The translations under genes were made by a program, and so were the position numbers. Source: Robiginitalea biformata HTCC2501 (GTDB taxonomy: Bacteria > Bacteroidota > Bacteroidia > Flavobacteriales > Flavobacteriaceae). From it: DNA of 64,000 bases. Below are positions 1 through 9,627 of this stretch, piece by piece (the stretch's first letter is position 1; each line of letters starts with the position of its first letter). The stretch spans positions 2,210,501 to 2,274,500 of the forward strand of contig NC_013222.1 of assembly GCF_000024125.1 (NCBI RefSeq), in the 5' to 3' direction. The notes below the pieces were generated by a model. It worked only from the letters and a program-made list of their open reading frames with translations, did no database searches and was not told the origin of the DNA.

Positions 1-365
1 TACAGGGGGAGGTATTTGACTAGCAGCGGGCGGGGCCCGACGATGGACATATCCCCTTTGATTACGTTGATCAGCTGCAGCAGCTCGTCCAGGGAGGCCT
101 TGCGGATGAATTTGCCGACCCGGGTAATGCGCTGCACGTCGGGCAGCAAATTGCCGTCCGCGTCTTTTTTGTCGTTCATCGTCTTGAATTTGATGATCTT
201 AAAAAGGCGTTCGTCCTTGCCCGGGCGTTGCTGGAAGAAAAATGGCTGCCCCTGGTTGCTGATTGCCAGGATCAGCGTGATGATTACCAGCAGGGGGCTT
301 AATAGCAAAACGGCGATCAGGGCAGTGAGAAAATCCAGGAAATGCTTAATTCGTCGGTAGGTCAT
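1..365 (-). CDS. Undecaprenyl-phosphate sugar-phosphate transferase, PglC-like (partial)
   Basis: This should start a lipid-linked repeat unit by moving a sugar phosphate from a UDP-sugar to undecaprenyl phosphate at the inner membrane. Only the first 121 codons lie in the window. After the ATG at 365 comes MTYRRIKHFLDF, one hydrophobic segment (about residues 9-34), then the bacterial sugar transferase core with FKTMND, the motif DELLQLINVIKGDMS and IVGPRP. The single membrane segment before the core is the small PglC-like form rather than the large WbaP form. An earlier in-frame ATG runs into a TGA, so 365 is the start. It follows the next glycosyltransferase gene by 34 bp and closes the minus-strand operon visible here. 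The C-terminus is off the left edge. Confidence 0.9.
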   Translation of the reverse strand, partial: MTYRRIKHFLDFLTALIAVLLLSPLLVIITLILAISNQGQPFFFQQRPGKDERLFKIIKFKTMNDKKDADGNLLPDVQRITRVGKFIRKASLDELLQLINVIKGDMSIVGPRPLLVKYLPL

Positions 366-399
366 GGCCGTTCAATTTACGAATAGATACATGCGGAAC

Positions 400-1578
400 C
401 TAGGCGGTTTTATGACTTTGTTCCAGGCGACGGTACTCTTCGAGGATCAGCTTCCAAACGGACTCCTGTTCGTACCGGCCCGCGATCATGGGACGCGCCT
501 TTTGCGCGAGACTGGCCAGCAGATCGGGCTCGAGGATAAAGCGCTCCATGGCATCCCTGAGGGGTTCCAGCTGCTGGGGCGGGATGATCAGGCCGTTTAC
601 CTCGTGCTCAATGATTTCGTTGCATCCGTTGATGTCGGTGACAATTGCGGGCAAGCCCATGGACCCGGCCTCCATCGGGACATTCGGGAATCCCTCCCGG
701 TAGGTCGGGAATACCAGGGCATCTGATATAGCCAGGTACGGACGCACGTCCTTTTTCGGGCCAACATACATGATTTGCGGGTGCGTATCTATGGCCTGGT
801 GCGTCTCGGGCTTTAGCGGGTCCAATTCGGATTCGTAATGGCCGATCATCAGGAGCCTGATGTCCGGGTGTGTTTTGCAGAGCCCGGTAAATGCGGCCAC
901 CAGTTCATTGATGCCCTTATCCCGGACCAACCTACCGATAAAGATAAATATCAGGTGCGATGGTTTAAACCCGATTTCCCGATAGATCTCGTTTCGGGTT
1001 TCGGGGCTTATGCGATCCTGGGAGAAAGCCTCGGTATCCACTCCGTTGGAGCTTCCCTTGCCCAATACGGACATTTTCCGGTCCGGTGCAAGCCGCAACT
1101 CCAGGGCGAGGGACTTCAGGTTGTGCGAATTTGGGTATACGTGTGTGGCGAGCCGATAAGTGAGCCGCTCAATCCAGATCAGCAGGGCGCGTTTCAACCC
1201 GGTTTCCACCACCAGCGGGAGTCCGGCGATGTCGTGCATCCGGAAGGGCACGCGGGCCAGATAGGCCGCGAGCATGCCCACGAGCCCGGCTTTGGGCGTA
1301 TGGGTATGCACAAACAGCGGTTTTTCCTTTCGCAGGATGCGGTATAGCTTGTAGACGGCCCGAATATCCGTCGCCGGGGTGATCTTCCGCGTCAATTGCA
1401 GGGTATAGCCGCGTACCCCCTGGGTTTCGGCAGCTTTTTCCAGGGCACCCTCCGGGTGGGAGGACGCCACCGCCACCACATCGTAGTCCCCGGACATATA
1501 GCCCAGCTGGCCGCGCAGCAGAAAGGCTATGGATGCGGGGATGGTGGCAACTCGGAACAGTTTTGGTTTATCCGGCAT
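400..1578 (-). CDS. Family 4 glycosyltransferase
   Basis: A 392-residue retaining GT-B glycosyltransferase, expected to extend the lipid-linked oligosaccharide on the cytoplasmic face. The N-terminal half has RVATIPASIAFLLRGQL and the HTHTPKAG segment near residue 92. The C-terminal half has FIGRLVRDKGINELV (about 211-225) and the nucleotide-sugar binding E-x7-E region REGFPNVPMEAGSMG (about 295-310). Its N-terminus resembles PglA/TagE-like enzymes, which fits the PglC-like gene 34 bp downstream. Sugar specificity cannot be read from sequence. Confidence 0.9.
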   Translation of the reverse strand: MPDKPKLFRVATIPASIAFLLRGQLGYMSGDYDVVAVASSHPEGALEKAAETQGVRGYTLQLTRKITPATDIRAVYKLYRILRKEKPLFVHTHTPKAGLVGMLAAYLARVPFRMHDIAGLPLVVETGLKRALLIWIERLTYRLATHVYPNSHNLKSLALELRLAPDRKMSVLGKGSSNGVDTEAFSQDRISPETRNEIYREIGFKPSHLIFIFIGRLVRDKGINELVAAFTGLCKTHPDIRLLMIGHYESELDPLKPETHQAIDTHPQIMYVGPKKDVRPYLAISDALVFPTYREGFPNVPMEAGSMGLPAIVTDINGCNEIIEHEVNGLIIPPQQLEPLRDAMERFILEPDLLASLAQKARPMIAGRYEQESVWKLILEEYRRLEQSHKTA

Positions 1579-1662
1579 GAATGGTTTTCAATTTAGCGGG
1601 GGAGCGCCCCCTTAGAGTGTCAAACGGTTCCTGGCCGGATTTCATATATCGGTTTCGCAATT

Positions 1663-2757
1663 TCAATTCCCCAGGACTTGCCGGTAGAGATCTAAATATC
1701 TGTCTACCATTGTATTGATGTCGTATTTCTCGGCCCGCTGCTGACAGCGTTTTTTCACCGCATCGTAGTGTTGCGGGTCTTCGTCCAACTTGCGGATCTC
1801 GGCGGCCAGGGCGTCCGGGTCATTGTCAGGCACCAGGATCCCCGCACCCCCAACTACCTCAGAAAGCCCCGGGGCGTCCGTCGCCACAAATGGCTTGCCG
1901 CTGGCCAGCGCCTCGACGCTCGAGAGGGAAAGGCCTTCGTAATGGGAGGAAAGCACCACGATATCCGCCGTTTTCAACAACCGGGGGACATCGGGACGGA
2001 TCCCGAGGAAATGTACCCGGTCCGAGAGGCCCAGGGAGGCGGCGAGTTCTTTGTTGAAATCGATGAGTTCCCCCATTCCGGCAAAAACCACATGGAATTC
2101 CGGGTCCAGGTGCACCAGGGCGCGGATCAGGGTTTCCTGATTTTTTTGCGGGCGAAAGGCGGAGACCTGCAGGAGCATCTTTGCGTTCTCCGGCAATCCG
2201 ATTTCCGTTTTTTTGAGCGGTTCGGCACTGCGAATCGCATCCAGGTCGATGCCGTTGTAGATGGTCACCACCTTGTTGCGGCGCGTGTTGATATGGGCAT
2301 CGAGCCGCTCGCGTACCGTGTCGGATATGGCGATATGGCAGTCGTAACGGGGGTAGATGCGGTTGTCGACCCACCGATAGAGGGCATTCCCCATACGCCG
2401 GTTGTTCGTGTTGTGCTCCGTATAGATGAGTTTGGACCCGCGAAAGGCGTATTTAGCCAGCGCAGCCCAGTAAAAGGAGGGGAACAGGTGGACGTGGATG
2501 ATGTCGTATTTCGTTCCCTTCAGGCATCTGGCCAGTTTTAAAACACAAACCGGGCTGTAGATATTTTGTTTCTCCCCCAGGCTCAGGATTTCGATACCCT
2601 CCGTAGCCCGCAACTCCCGGAGCAGGGGGGCGTCGTAGGAGGACAACAGGCAGACATCCACCTGGTGGCCGCGTTCCAGGTAGCGTTTCGAGGTTTCAAC
2701 CAGCAGAATCTCCGCACCGGCGGTGGACATTCCGTTGATGAGTTGCAGGATCCTCAT
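1663..2757 (-). CDS. Family 4 glycosyltransferase
   Basis: A GT-B glycosyltransferase of about 364 residues. I place the start at the ATG at 2757, giving MRILQLINGMSTAGAEILL, the usual glycine-rich opening of this family; a start at 2793 would add 12 unconserved residues. Later motifs are SAFRPQKNQETLIRAL at the domain junction and SHYEGLSLSSVEALASGKP, the E-x7-E donor-binding region. It lies 84 bp upstream of the next minus-strand glycosyltransferase, within the same polysaccharide operon. Linkage and donor are unknown. Confidence 0.88.
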   Translation of the reverse strand: MRILQLINGMSTAGAEILLVETSKRYLERGHQVDVCLLSSYDAPLLRELRATEGIEILSLGEKQNIYSPVCVLKLARCLKGTKYDIIHVHLFPSFYWAALAKYAFRGSKLIYTEHNTNNRRMGNALYRWVDNRIYPRYDCHIAISDTVRERLDAHINTRRNKVVTIYNGIDLDAIRSAEPLKKTEIGLPENAKMLLQVSAFRPQKNQETLIRALVHLDPEFHVVFAGMGELIDFNKELAASLGLSDRVHFLGIRPDVPRLLKTADIVVLSSHYEGLSLSSVEALASGKPFVATDAPGLSEVVGGAGILVPDNDPDALAAEIRKLDEDPQHYDAVKKRCQQRAEKYDINTMVDRYLDLYRQVLGN

Positions 2758-2835
2758 TTCATTGTGTGGTTTCCCATGGGGAGTTTTGGGCAATCATGGA
2801 ACAGTTGATTCCGCAAAGGTGCCAGAACCCGGAAC

Positions 2836-3774
2836 TCAGGCCGGGTAAATCTGGCGAATGGTTTCCAGGTCCTTGGTCGGGAAGTAATCCTCGTCCTTCT
2901 TATTGCGGTTGAATATTTTGTTGCGTTTCATGTAATCAAAACAGGCATCGTCATACGACAGGTTCGTGTGGTCCAGGATCTGTTTGATGACCTGCTCCGG
3001 ATTCTTGACAAAATCGATGTACTGTACATCCAGCACGTCTACATTCAGCTTGCTGACCTCCTCATCCGTGACATCGCTCACTTTCTTGATCTGGAATGCG
3101 GTCAGCGCAATGGGGTCGTCTTTGTGCTTTTCCGCCCATTCTAGCTCCTCCTGTGTATAGGGGCCGGTCCACCAAAGGCGTTTCTCGCCCCGATCCGGCC
3201 AGAAATCGATCTTCATCAGGGAGCTGACGGTAGGGATCGCCTTCCGGTGAATCCGGACATATTGCGCATCGGGAAAGATGCTGTTCAGGTATTCCAGGCG
3301 CGAGGGTCCGGTAATCTTAAAAGCCAGCCTTTTCTTCCCCTGGTTCCGTACAATTTTGCTGAAGAACTTCCGGATTTTCCGGACGTATTCGGGCTGCTCC
3401 CGTTTATCGTGCAAAAAGTCCCGGTCAAAATCGATACCCGGGCCCACAATCGCTTTCCACATGGTATAATTTTCCCCTGTGCGAAAGACGAAGCGGTTAA
3501 AGGGGTTTACTTTGTTCAATTGTTTCTTCTGGCCAAAAATCCTCCAGTATTTGTTGTCGAATACCCTTCTCAGGTAATTTACGGTCGTACTCCTTGGGAA
3601 GGCATTCTGATATTGGGAAGGATAGCCAATATCTTTATGCCGCATGACAATTTCAGAGATAATCGTGGTCCCGGACCGCGGATTCCCGATAAATATAATG
3701 GGCCTTTCGAGTTCCTTAAAGTTTTCGATATGACTTGCCATAGTTGCGTTGTAATCTTTTCGAGGGGAATCCAC
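2836..3774 (-). CDS. PAPS-dependent sulfotransferase family protein
   Basis: A 312-residue cytoplasmic protein with the PAPS 5'-phosphosulfate loop IIFIGNPRSGTTIISE (about 26-41) and a likely 3'-phosphate element YVRIHRKAIPTVSS (about 172-185). Family members move sulfate from PAPS to hydroxyl or amino groups of glycans. It sits between a glycosyltransferase and the ATP-grasp gene, so a polysaccharide intermediate is the likely acceptor. An alternative ATG lies 11 codons in. The 177-bp gap upstream is unusual for this operon and may hold a promoter. It is one of three such sulfotransferases in the locus. Confidence 0.85.
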   Translation of the reverse strand: MDSPRKDYNATMASHIENFKELERPIIFIGNPRSGTTIISEIVMRHKDIGYPSQYQNAFPRSTTVNYLRRVFDNKYWRIFGQKKQLNKVNPFNRFVFRTGENYTMWKAIVGPGIDFDRDFLHDKREQPEYVRKIRKFFSKIVRNQGKKRLAFKITGPSRLEYLNSIFPDAQYVRIHRKAIPTVSSLMKIDFWPDRGEKRLWWTGPYTQEELEWAEKHKDDPIALTAFQIKKVSDVTDEEVSKLNVDVLDVQYIDFVKNPEQVIKQILDHTNLSYDDACFDYMKRNKIFNRNKKDEDYFPTKDLETIRQIYPA

Positions 3775-3951
3775 CTTTAAAATGCCCCCAGCAAACGATT
3801 TGGGTTTTTGTAATTAAATCGCCACAAAGATAGGCCTTCCCTTCTCACAGCACCCAATATTTACGGTGAACGCCCGATTTTATTGATGAACATTTTTAAC
3901 CCATATGGTTTGGCCGGGGGTGGATTTTCTCAACATACATGGGCGAACGGA

Positions 3952-4851
3952 TCACTTTTGGTGCTGCAGATCCAGTTTTTCGCCCAGCTTATAATCCCAT
4001 TCCTTAGGTAGAATGGGTCGGTAGCCTCCATCGTGATGGAACGTAATTTCCCCAAAATATATTCGATTGCCCACCTCGTACCAATCAATTCGAGCATAAA
4101 GAAATGGTTCGGCCAGCTGTCGGGAGAGCTCCAGGATTTTGTCCAGAGATCGGGGTTTGTCTACCGGGACATTTTTCGGGTCCGTTAACCGGCCATTTTT
4201 TAAAACGGAGCTCCAGCGCATGGGTAATAAATCCCAGGATGGAGAATACCAGTTTCTGAAGTGGCCGTCCGTGCCCCGTCCTTCATCCATTTGAATCATT
4301 TCCGGTTTCCCATGAAATACATGGACCTTGATATCTGCGGGTATCTTGCCTTCATCGTCAAGGAGCAGTTGCTCCACAATGATCCGGGGCTTGATGTTTT
4401 TATACTGCCATTCACGAGAATTCGTATAGTAATTCCGATGCATCCGCTTAGCCATTTTAGCCTGTATTTCCTGCCAGTCAACCCCTTCTTTTTCCCTCAG
4501 GAATACACCGCCGGAACTGTCGTGATTTGTTTTGATGATACAAGGGAACTTATCGATGTTGCGCTCGTTGATATCCGCTGCGTCCTCGGTTGAAAAATAG
4601 AGCGGTACGAGGTAATTTTCGCCTATTTTGCCTTTGACATAATCCCTGACCGCATATTTGTCCGAGCATTGCGAATGTAGTGGCGTCCTATCGTGAAGTT
4701 TTAACCAATTGATTTTCTCATTCAGGGTCCTGGGATGCTGCAGGTTCAGTTCATACCCCATTTTCTTCCTGAATTTTCTTTTTATATATGCCGTGTCACT
4801 GACAAATGTCCGCACATAAAAGTGATAAATACGCCTTAGGATATTCAACAT
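3952..4851 (-). CDS. TupA-like ATP-grasp family protein
   Basis: A 299-residue protein matching TupA-like ATP-grasp proteins of polysaccharide clusters. Features seen are the basic N-terminus RRIYHFYVRTF, the LNEKINWLKLHDRTPL segment (about 43-58), KYAVRDYVKGKIG, the KTNHDSSGG nucleotide-loop region (about 105-113) and the C-terminal FGEITFHHDGGYRP (about 266-279), which carries acidic metal ligands. TupA contributes to teichuronopeptide synthesis; here it may attach an amino acid or related substituent to the glycan, which is inference. It lies 36 bp downstream of the polymerase gene. Confidence 0.8.
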   Translation of the reverse strand: MLNILRRIYHFYVRTFVSDTAYIKRKFRKKMGYELNLQHPRTLNEKINWLKLHDRTPLHSQCSDKYAVRDYVKGKIGENYLVPLYFSTEDAADINERNIDKFPCIIKTNHDSSGGVFLREKEGVDWQEIQAKMAKRMHRNYYTNSREWQYKNIKPRIIVEQLLLDDEGKIPADIKVHVFHGKPEMIQMDEGRGTDGHFRNWYSPSWDLLPMRWSSVLKNGRLTDPKNVPVDKPRSLDKILELSRQLAEPFLYARIDWYEVGNRIYFGEITFHHDGGYRPILPKEWDYKLGEKLDLQHQK

Positions 4852-4887
4852 GGGAGTTCAGATTTAATAATGGGCATAATCAAAGAA

Positions 4888-6030
4888 TCAGGTCGATGCA
4901 GTGGCCTCCGGTGGGGGTTGTAATTCCTGTTTTTTTAAGTCTCTGATTCGGGCATAGACGAACATGGATATAAATACCATAAAGAAGGATTCAAAGTATC
5001 CATGACTGGCGAGCATTGCAAGTGCAATAACAATAATTACATAGAGATACTCCGGGTTTGTATCGAAATATTTGAGGCAGCCGAGGACCAAATAGAAATA
5101 TAAACCCATTAAAAATAAAAAGGGCAATATGCCGGATTCACCCCAGACCATCAAATACGTATTATGGATGCCGGAGCCGCCGTACTGCTTACCGCGCAAT
5201 TTGTTGTACCCGTTGCCAAAAATAGGTGCTTCCCATACTTTAGGCGTGTACTTGGCCCAGGTATCCATCCGGGTATCTTTGGTAATTGTTTCCGTCTGGA
5301 CATTATTGGAGAAAAGACTTTCCAGTGCCGAAAACCTCTCGGTGTTCAATTCCAGGAAGGTGGAAACGGTTAAAATCAGGATGACCATCGCGCCACCCAC
5401 AGCAAACCCAAGGAGATTCTTTCTGCTGCGGACAGAGGCAATCAGATTGATTATGACCCAGATTACGATAAATGTCCTGGAAAGGGTAAGCAAGCCGGCC
5501 AAACTGAAAATCAGCATGCCTGTCCAACGAAGGCGTTTTGACGAGGATGCCAGGCTTAAACTGTAACCCACCAGGGCCACGGTGCCTGCATAGTTCGGAT
5601 TCAGATAAAAGCCACTGGCACGTCCTGTAACCGTGCTGAATTCCGTATAGGCATCCGGAAAAACAACCCCGTGAATTATAATGCTCAAGCCGCCCACAAT
5701 AAGAACTACCAGTAAATCCCGGTTATTGGTTCGTTGCACCACTTCGTTTCCGCATGCGACCACTATCATAAAACGCAGGAAACTTTTGATGAATTCCGTT
5801 TCGTCCTCTGAGGAAAAATTAAAGGTGCTGAAAGTAAAAAACAGAATTCCGAGCACTATAAACGGGATAAATAACCGGTGTTTTGGTTGCGCAAAGAAGA
5901 AGTAAACCAATAACAATCCCGATGTCAGGTAACTGGACAATGAACCAAGACTTGGACCAATGTTAAAAAGGAAGAAACCCGGAAGTTGCAGGAGTAGTAG
6001 TGCAAGTATGGCCCATCGAACGTAATTCAT
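4888..6030 (-). CDS. O-antigen ligase / polymerase family membrane protein
   Basis: A 380-residue polytopic membrane protein with about ten hydrophobic segments and a large extracytoplasmic loop in the last third. That loop contains GSGIHNTYLMVWGESG, the His-bearing motif of the Wzy_C/O-antigen ligase family. It should polymerise flipped repeat units or transfer them in the periplasm. Only 4 bp separate it from the upstream flippase gene, which supports a Wzx/Wzy-type role; I favour polymerase over ligase on context alone. Its codons look more AT-rich than those of the flanking loci. Confidence 0.85.
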   Translation of the reverse strand: MNYVRWAILALLLLQLPGFFLFNIGPSLGSLSSYLTSGLLLVYFFFAQPKHRLFIPFIVLGILFFTFSTFNFSSEDETEFIKSFLRFMIVVACGNEVVQRTNNRDLLVVLIVGGLSIIIHGVVFPDAYTEFSTVTGRASGFYLNPNYAGTVALVGYSLSLASSSKRLRWTGMLIFSLAGLLTLSRTFIVIWVIINLIASVRSRKNLLGFAVGGAMVILILTVSTFLELNTERFSALESLFSNNVQTETITKDTRMDTWAKYTPKVWEAPIFGNGYNKLRGKQYGGSGIHNTYLMVWGESGILPFLFLMGLYFYLVLGCLKYFDTNPEYLYVIIVIALAMLASHGYFESFFMVFISMFVYARIRDLKKQELQPPPEATAST

Positions 6031-6034
6031 ACGG

Positions 6035-7381
6035 CTAGTGCTTTAATTTAAACAACCTGTATTGATTCCAGGTGTAGGAAAACATCAAAATATTTCTCAG
6101 TACAATTACAGCGGTCGAAGCCATCGCAATTCCATATACTCCATAGCTGTCTATCAGGACATAATCGAGGATCGCATTCAATACCACGCTGATAAATGCT
6201 ACCAGGGCCATTACATTGTTCTTGTTGATGCTGGTGAGAAAGTTCACAATCAGCATTCCACTAGTTTTAAACGGTACGTAAATCAATATTATTTTTTGGA
6301 TTAACGATACAATTTCCGCATCGCTACTCGAGAACTTGCCCCTTTCAAAGAACAATGACACAAAGAAATCGCTGGTAATGATCCCCAAAACAGCAACGAT
6401 GGCACTTACGATAAAAACCGTTTTAAGCAGCCGGAACAGCGTTTCGAATGATTTTTTCCGGTTGACAACAACTGCTTTTGAGAAGTAGGGGAGCAGGACA
6501 TTGGATATGGCAATAACTAAAATGCCAATAGCAAATGCCGGTATTTTATTTCCGTAATTCAATGCCGAAACCGACCCGATAACCAGTTTGGCGGCAAAAT
6601 AAGAATCGATAACATTGTGCATGCCCGTTAAAAAGCTTGAGGTCATCTTTACCGGTACCTGCCGAAGCATAACTCGGATGTTTTCGCTCCGAAAATTGGG
6701 TGTAGATAAGGCTAGCACCCCTTTTTTTAAACCTACCGAGAGTAAATAGGAGAAAGACAACACGGCTCCGAACAGCGTGCCGATAGCCAAAACGTTCGGG
6801 CCGAAAACTTCCTTTCCAAAATATAAGGTCAGGATAATTGTAACAGGTAGGATCACTCCGCTGGTCGATGACAGGAGATATTCGTCTTTTATATTCAGCA
6901 AACCGTGAATCAGGGAAGAAAGCCCCCAAAAAAGAATGCAGGGAAGCAAAAAGTAAAGTTGTGATTTTACCAGGGCGTAATACTCGGCATCGTGACCGGG
7001 AAAAAACTCTTCGATATAGAAATCGGCAAAAATAAAGGAAACGAGTACCAGAAACAGGGATATCGAGAATGTGACAAGAAAAACGGCACTTTTAAATGAC
7101 GCAGTGTTGTTCTCCCCGTGTTGTTCCGCTACGTAATTCGGGATAAAGACCTGATTAAAGGAACTGACGAATACGTTTTGTATGAAACCTGGCAATATAA
7201 AGGCGATGAAAAAAGTATCGAGTACCTCTGAAAGCCCAAAATTGGCTGCGACGAAGGTTTCCTTGAAGAATCCCAGCCCCTTGACGAACAGCGTGACAAG
7301 AAATACAATAAGAATATTACGGGCTACGCCTTTTCTTCTCAATCGTGCAACGGCTGCGGATATGACGGAAGAGATTTTCAT
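6035..7381 (-). CDS. MurJ/MviN-like lipid-linked oligosaccharide flippase
   Basis: A 448-residue MATE/MOP-superfamily membrane protein. The N-terminal region (LVTLFVKGLGFFKETFVAA, then FFIAFILPGF, then FNQVFIPNYV) follows the MurJ pattern, including the amphipathic GxxxE segment. About 12-14 transmembrane segments are visible. Its position between a polymerase gene (4 bp downstream) and a glycosyltransferase gene (3 bp upstream) indicates the export flippase for this polysaccharide rather than the housekeeping lipid II flippase. Use of a MurJ-type rather than RfbX-type flippase is known in some Bacteroidetes clusters. Confidence 0.85.
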   Translation of the reverse strand: MKISSVISAAVARLRRKGVARNILIVFLVTLFVKGLGFFKETFVAANFGLSEVLDTFFIAFILPGFIQNVFVSSFNQVFIPNYVAEQHGENNTASFKSAVFLVTFSISLFLVLVSFIFADFYIEEFFPGHDAEYYALVKSQLYFLLPCILFWGLSSLIHGLLNIKDEYLLSSTSGVILPVTIILTLYFGKEVFGPNVLAIGTLFGAVLSFSYLLSVGLKKGVLALSTPNFRSENIRVMLRQVPVKMTSSFLTGMHNVIDSYFAAKLVIGSVSALNYGNKIPAFAIGILVIAISNVLLPYFSKAVVVNRKKSFETLFRLLKTVFIVSAIVAVLGIITSDFFVSLFFERGKFSSSDAEIVSLIQKIILIYVPFKTSGMLIVNFLTSINKNNVMALVAFISVVLNAILDYVLIDSYGVYGIAMASTAVIVLRNILMFSYTWNQYRLFKLKH

Positions 7382-7384
7382 GGT

Positions 7385-8491
7385 CTATTTAAGCAATTCA
7401 GCTATTAACTCTTCCCAAACGGCGGCGATGTTTTCGATTTGATAGGGCCTCGTTGCGTCCTTTGCCTTTTCACCGAGCTGGCGTTCCTTTGCAGGATTTT
7501 CTATGAGGTCCCTCAGGGCCGCTTCGAGTTCTGCTGTATTCCCAACGGGGACCAGTATGCCGTCATCCCCATGGGATATAATATCCGAAGGCCCCGTCGG
7601 ACAATCCGTGGAGATACAAGCCTTGCCCATTTGCATGGCTTCAAGCAATACATTCGGAAACCCTTCGTATAAAGAACTCAGTACAAAAATCCTGGCTTTC
7701 GCATAGTATGGCTGGATATTTTTCTTTTTTCCCAATAACCGGACCTTGTCGTTCATATGGAGCTGGTCGATCAACGCTTCCAAATAGGACCTTTGCCTGC
7801 CGTCACCGATTATATGCAATTCCCAGCCCGATGGATTCAGATTGGCAAAGGCCTTGATCAGTGTATCCTGTGCCTTTTGACGCTCCAACCTCCCCACGTT
7901 GAGGATGATGTTTGACATTTCGACATTGGGGTCCGGCCTGAGTCCCGGGTTTATCGGATTCGGAATGATCTGCAGCTTTTTGTTGTCAATATCATTGATA
8001 TACAATGATTTAATGCGATTATTCTGAACTACAAGTTTATCCGCTTTCCGATAGGTGTATTTCTTCAGAAATCTCCATAAATGGGACAACTTGTTTTTTT
8101 CTTCCTCGGGATTGTTCCTTTCACTGATTACGACGGGGATACCATTGCTCCGGGATGCCAGCACCGAAAGGACGTTGGAGGTGGTCATAAAGCCGATACA
8201 AAGTTCAATCCGGTTTTCCCGGATCAGCGTATTGACCCTTTTGTACAGGCGCCAATTGTTCCGGATACTCTCCAATGCATTCTGACTTCTGAGCGTATCG
8301 TTAAAACAATGGATGACACATATTTCTTTGTGCAACTCGTAAAAGGGTTGCCGTTTTTTATGTGTGATAATGGTGACATGGTAGGACTGAACTAAATGGT
8401 TGGCTAAAAGTGTGACCACTCTTTCAGCGCCACCAGACCCCAGGTTGTGAATGACAAAAGCAATTTTTCTTTTACCGGACAATTGACGCAT
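7385..8491 (-). CDS. Family 4 glycosyltransferase
   Basis: A 368-residue GT-B glycosyltransferase. The start at 8491 gives a short basic lead followed by IAFVIHNLGSGGAERVVTLL. Other motifs are NVGRLERQKAQDTLIKAF at the C-domain entry and YEGFPNVLLEAMQMGKACIS, the donor-binding E-x7-E region. It overlaps neither neighbour but is only 3 bp from the flippase gene, so it is co-transcribed with it. It resembles GalNAc-alpha-1,4-GalNAc transferases in its opening motif, but substrate is not assignable. Confidence 0.9.
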   Translation of the reverse strand: MRQLSGKRKIAFVIHNLGSGGAERVVTLLANHLVQSYHVTIITHKKRQPFYELHKEICVIHCFNDTLRSQNALESIRNNWRLYKRVNTLIRENRIELCIGFMTTSNVLSVLASRSNGIPVVISERNNPEEEKNKLSHLWRFLKKYTYRKADKLVVQNNRIKSLYINDIDNKKLQIIPNPINPGLRPDPNVEMSNIILNVGRLERQKAQDTLIKAFANLNPSGWELHIIGDGRQRSYLEALIDQLHMNDKVRLLGKKKNIQPYYAKARIFVLSSLYEGFPNVLLEAMQMGKACISTDCPTGPSDIISHGDDGILVPVGNTAELEAALRDLIENPAKERQLGEKAKDATRPYQIENIAAVWEELIAELLK

Positions 8492-8553
8492 ATCGATTTT
8501 TGGCTCTCATGAGATGCTAACTCTCGATGGCCTGTGAAAGGAATAGAAGGTTG

Positions 8554-9627
8554 TTAAGTAATCTGTTCAATTAAATTTTCCCATTTAGCACCAACCTTCT
8601 CTATTGAATACTTCTCCAGTGACCCCGGTGCATTTTGGGAAAATTTGTCACGAAGTTCGGGACTTTGGATTAATTGTGATAATCCTTTGATCATTTCATC
8701 CATATTCTGATTCTCAATGAGCAGGCCGGTTTCGCCATCGCGGATGATATCTCCGGGGCCGGAAATACAATCATAGGCAATACAGGGAACTCCCTGGGAC
8801 ATCGCTTCAAGGAGCGTCATCGGAAGTCCTTCGAATCGGGACGGCAGAATATAAATGCCTGTGCGGCTCAGCAACTCTTTGATATCCTTGCGAAAACCCA
8901 TTAAGGTTACATAATCCGAGATGCCCAATTCCTTTATTCGCGCTTCCAATTGAGGCCGACCCCCGTTTCCGGCCCCGACAATGACAAATTTCCATTCGGG
9001 ATGCATCGATGAAATTTCTTTGACTATATCCATCAGGTTGTCAAAGCCCTTGTGATGCACCCGATTGAGGTTTCCGATAGCCATCACCTCTTTTTTTCGT
9101 TCGTCGGACAGGGATACCCGGGATGCGACCTGAAAGGAATACGGGTTGGGCATCACCACCGTCCTGCGATTCTTCTTCTGGAAATAGGGTAAGTCAAACT
9201 GGGTGAGCACGGTAACTGCGCTGGCCATAGGATATAAAAACTTCCAGAGAAACCTTTCCTGATAGGTATATCGGGATAAATGATTATTGTGTTCGGAAAC
9301 GATGATTTTAATATTGAATATCCGGGCAATGGGAATGGTCATGTACCCCAGGAGGTCTATGTGCGAACTCATTACGTCGGGTCGATTGCTCTTCTTGCGG
9401 TAAAAGGACAATAAACTGAAAAAACCACTGAATACTACCGAGTCGATCAGCGGTTTCTGGTGCATTTTAATGCGTTTCACCTTTTCGTGGAGAGGATAAT
9501 GATCGCCATCCCGGAATGTGATTATCCGAACCTCGTGGTCCCTGTCGGCAAGATAATTTGCCAGGAGGCTTACGACACGCTGGGCACCCCCGTCACTCAT
9601 TTTGGTAATGAGAAAGTCGATCTTCAT
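8554..9627 (-). CDS. Family 4 glycosyltransferase
   Basis: A 357-residue GT-B enzyme when started at the ATG at 9627 (MKIDFLITKMSDGGAQRVVS). The upstream ATG at 9678 would add 17 residues with no family resemblance. The C-domain shows AIGNLNRVHHKGFDNLM and RFEGLPMTLLEAMSQGVP. It is the first gene of the minus-strand polysaccharide operon running to the left edge, with its promoter presumably in 9628-9922, and it lies 62 bp upstream of the next glycosyltransferase. Confidence 0.88.
   Translation of the reverse strand: MKIDFLITKMSDGGAQRVVSLLANYLADRDHEVRIITFRDGDHYPLHEKVKRIKMHQKPLIDSVVFSGFFSLLSFYRKKSNRPDVMSSHIDLLGYMTIPIARIFNIKIIVSEHNNHLSRYTYQERFLWKFLYPMASAVTVLTQFDLPYFQKKNRRTVVMPNPYSFQVASRVSLSDERKKEVMAIGNLNRVHHKGFDNLMDIVKEISSMHPEWKFVIVGAGNGGRPQLEARIKELGISDYVTLMGFRKDIKELLSRTGIYILPSRFEGLPMTLLEAMSQGVPCIAYDCISGPGDIIRDGETGLLIENQNMDEMIKGLSQLIQSPELRDKFSQNAPGSLEKYSIEKVGAKWENLIEQIT

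Noticed and set aside
1595..1612. GC-rich hairpin between two glycosyltransferase genes
   Set aside because: The GGGGG/CCCCC stem is only 5 bp with no following T run, and the gap lies inside an operon.
3865..3891. GTTCATCAA / GTTCACCG pair upstream of the sulfotransferase at 2836
   Set aside because: It resembles the TTCATC repeat, but the period is 20 rather than 21 and both halves carry mismatches; too weak to list as a site.
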